Source of the DNA: Uloborus plumipes
Lineage: Eukaryota; Arthropoda; Arachnida; Araneae; Uloboridae
Assembly: GCA_038373865.1 (NCBI GenBank)
Contig: JAXGGA010003072.1
Span: 45,263 to 109,262 of the forward strand
Reading direction: 5' to 3'
Length of the DNA: 64,000 nt
Part shown: piece by piece, positions 63,455-64,000 of the stretch
Position numbering within the stretch: the stretch's first letter is position 1
Layout: the number at the start of each line of letters is the position of its first letter
The notes under the pieces: generated by a model
Databases searched by the model: none
Told to the model about the DNA's origin: nothing
What the model saw: only the letters and a program-made list of their open reading frames with translations
Position numbers and translations under genes: made by a program

Positions 63455-64000
63455 GGCAGGGAGTCTTGGCCTGTCCTGAAAGAAAAATAAATAAATTAAT
63501 TCTCAAGAAGAATTTCCGAGCTTATGGGCACAAATAAGTACCACACGAGAGGGGAGAGCAGCCCAGCTTGAGGTTTCCTTACACAAGTGGCTACACCCCT
63601 AAAAAACTTTTGAACCTTTCTTTTCTCTGTCAGTAGCAGGTAACGTCTAAAATTTGTCATGTTGCTGATTCAGGGTGCAGTTTCCAATGCTGGGTACAAC
63701 AGAATTTTTTTAAAGTATATTATGCACTTTTTAGCTGGTTTTAATTTTACAAAAACTTTATTCTTTTTTTTTTTTTTCAAAATTGTTACCTTTAAAGATA
63801 AGATTAGAGGAAAGTTACCAATTTTTTTTAATACCAGAAAAGCCCAGCTGTCTATTTATAAATCATCTATTATTGCAAGTACAAAATATACTGTTAAGTG
63901 AATAAAACTTTATCTTGACTCTATTTATGAAAGGATACAATGTAATTTTCAAAGGTTTTTCAAAATCCTCATTGTTAAAATATTTCAGGGCGCTAACGGG
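63455..64000. other. Right edge, nothing identified
   Basis: AT-rich DNA. The open frame at 63659-63901 has no recognisable similarity. Confidence 0.4.

Overview
This is animal nuclear DNA: AT-rich, intron-containing and crowded with transposons. It probably comes from an arthropod, and a spider or other arachnid is my best guess. Three things support that. There is an insect-type gustatory-receptor-like 7-TM sequence on the minus strand. There is a Tc1/mariner-like transposase of a type common in arachnid and crustacean genomes. There is a dense mix of hAT, Helitron, TTAA-flanked and Tigger-like elements with tRNA-derived SINEs. The species cannot be named from the sequence alone.

The one intact host gene is FARS2, the mitochondrial phenylalanyl-tRNA synthetase, on the plus strand. 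I assembled five coding exons (7224-7823, 11013-11172, 14146-14277, 26124-26284, 34023-34307). They join in frame to a 445-residue protein that aligns end to end with animal FARS2 as I remember it: transit peptide, class II catalytic core with the HTSAHQ, GDVYRR and GLGLER motifs, and a C-terminal FDX-ACB domain that fills exon 5. A poly(A) signal lies 27 bases after the stop. The gene spans about 27 kb because its four introns (3.2, 3.0, 11.8 and 7.7 kb) are packed with transposons.

The second host locus (37732-38877, minus) is an intronless 7-TM sequence of 381 codons that resembles an arthropod gustatory receptor. It has a single in-frame TAG in the fifth membrane segment and no other visible lesion.

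Region by region: 1-7223 is upstream DNA with MITEs, a Helitron end and decayed tandem repeats. 7224-34355 is FARS2. 34364-37731 holds a SINE, degenerate repeats and a Tigger-like MITE. 37732-38877 is the receptor-like locus. 38878-41800 is unique DNA with an 832-bp-offset duplication. 41810-51150 holds two large hAT-type elements and their passengers. 52901-56817 is a nest of about six insertions. 57300-63446 holds a long palindrome, a TTAA element and a 4.1-kb hAT-type element loaded with a Helitron, a Tigger-like element and another hAT.

Most transposon calls rest on paired terminal inverted repeats plus matching target-site duplications read directly from the sequence. Family names are inferred from duplication size and terminal motifs. 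No complete, intact transposase was found; only broken pieces of a hAT-type and a mariner-type transposase remain.
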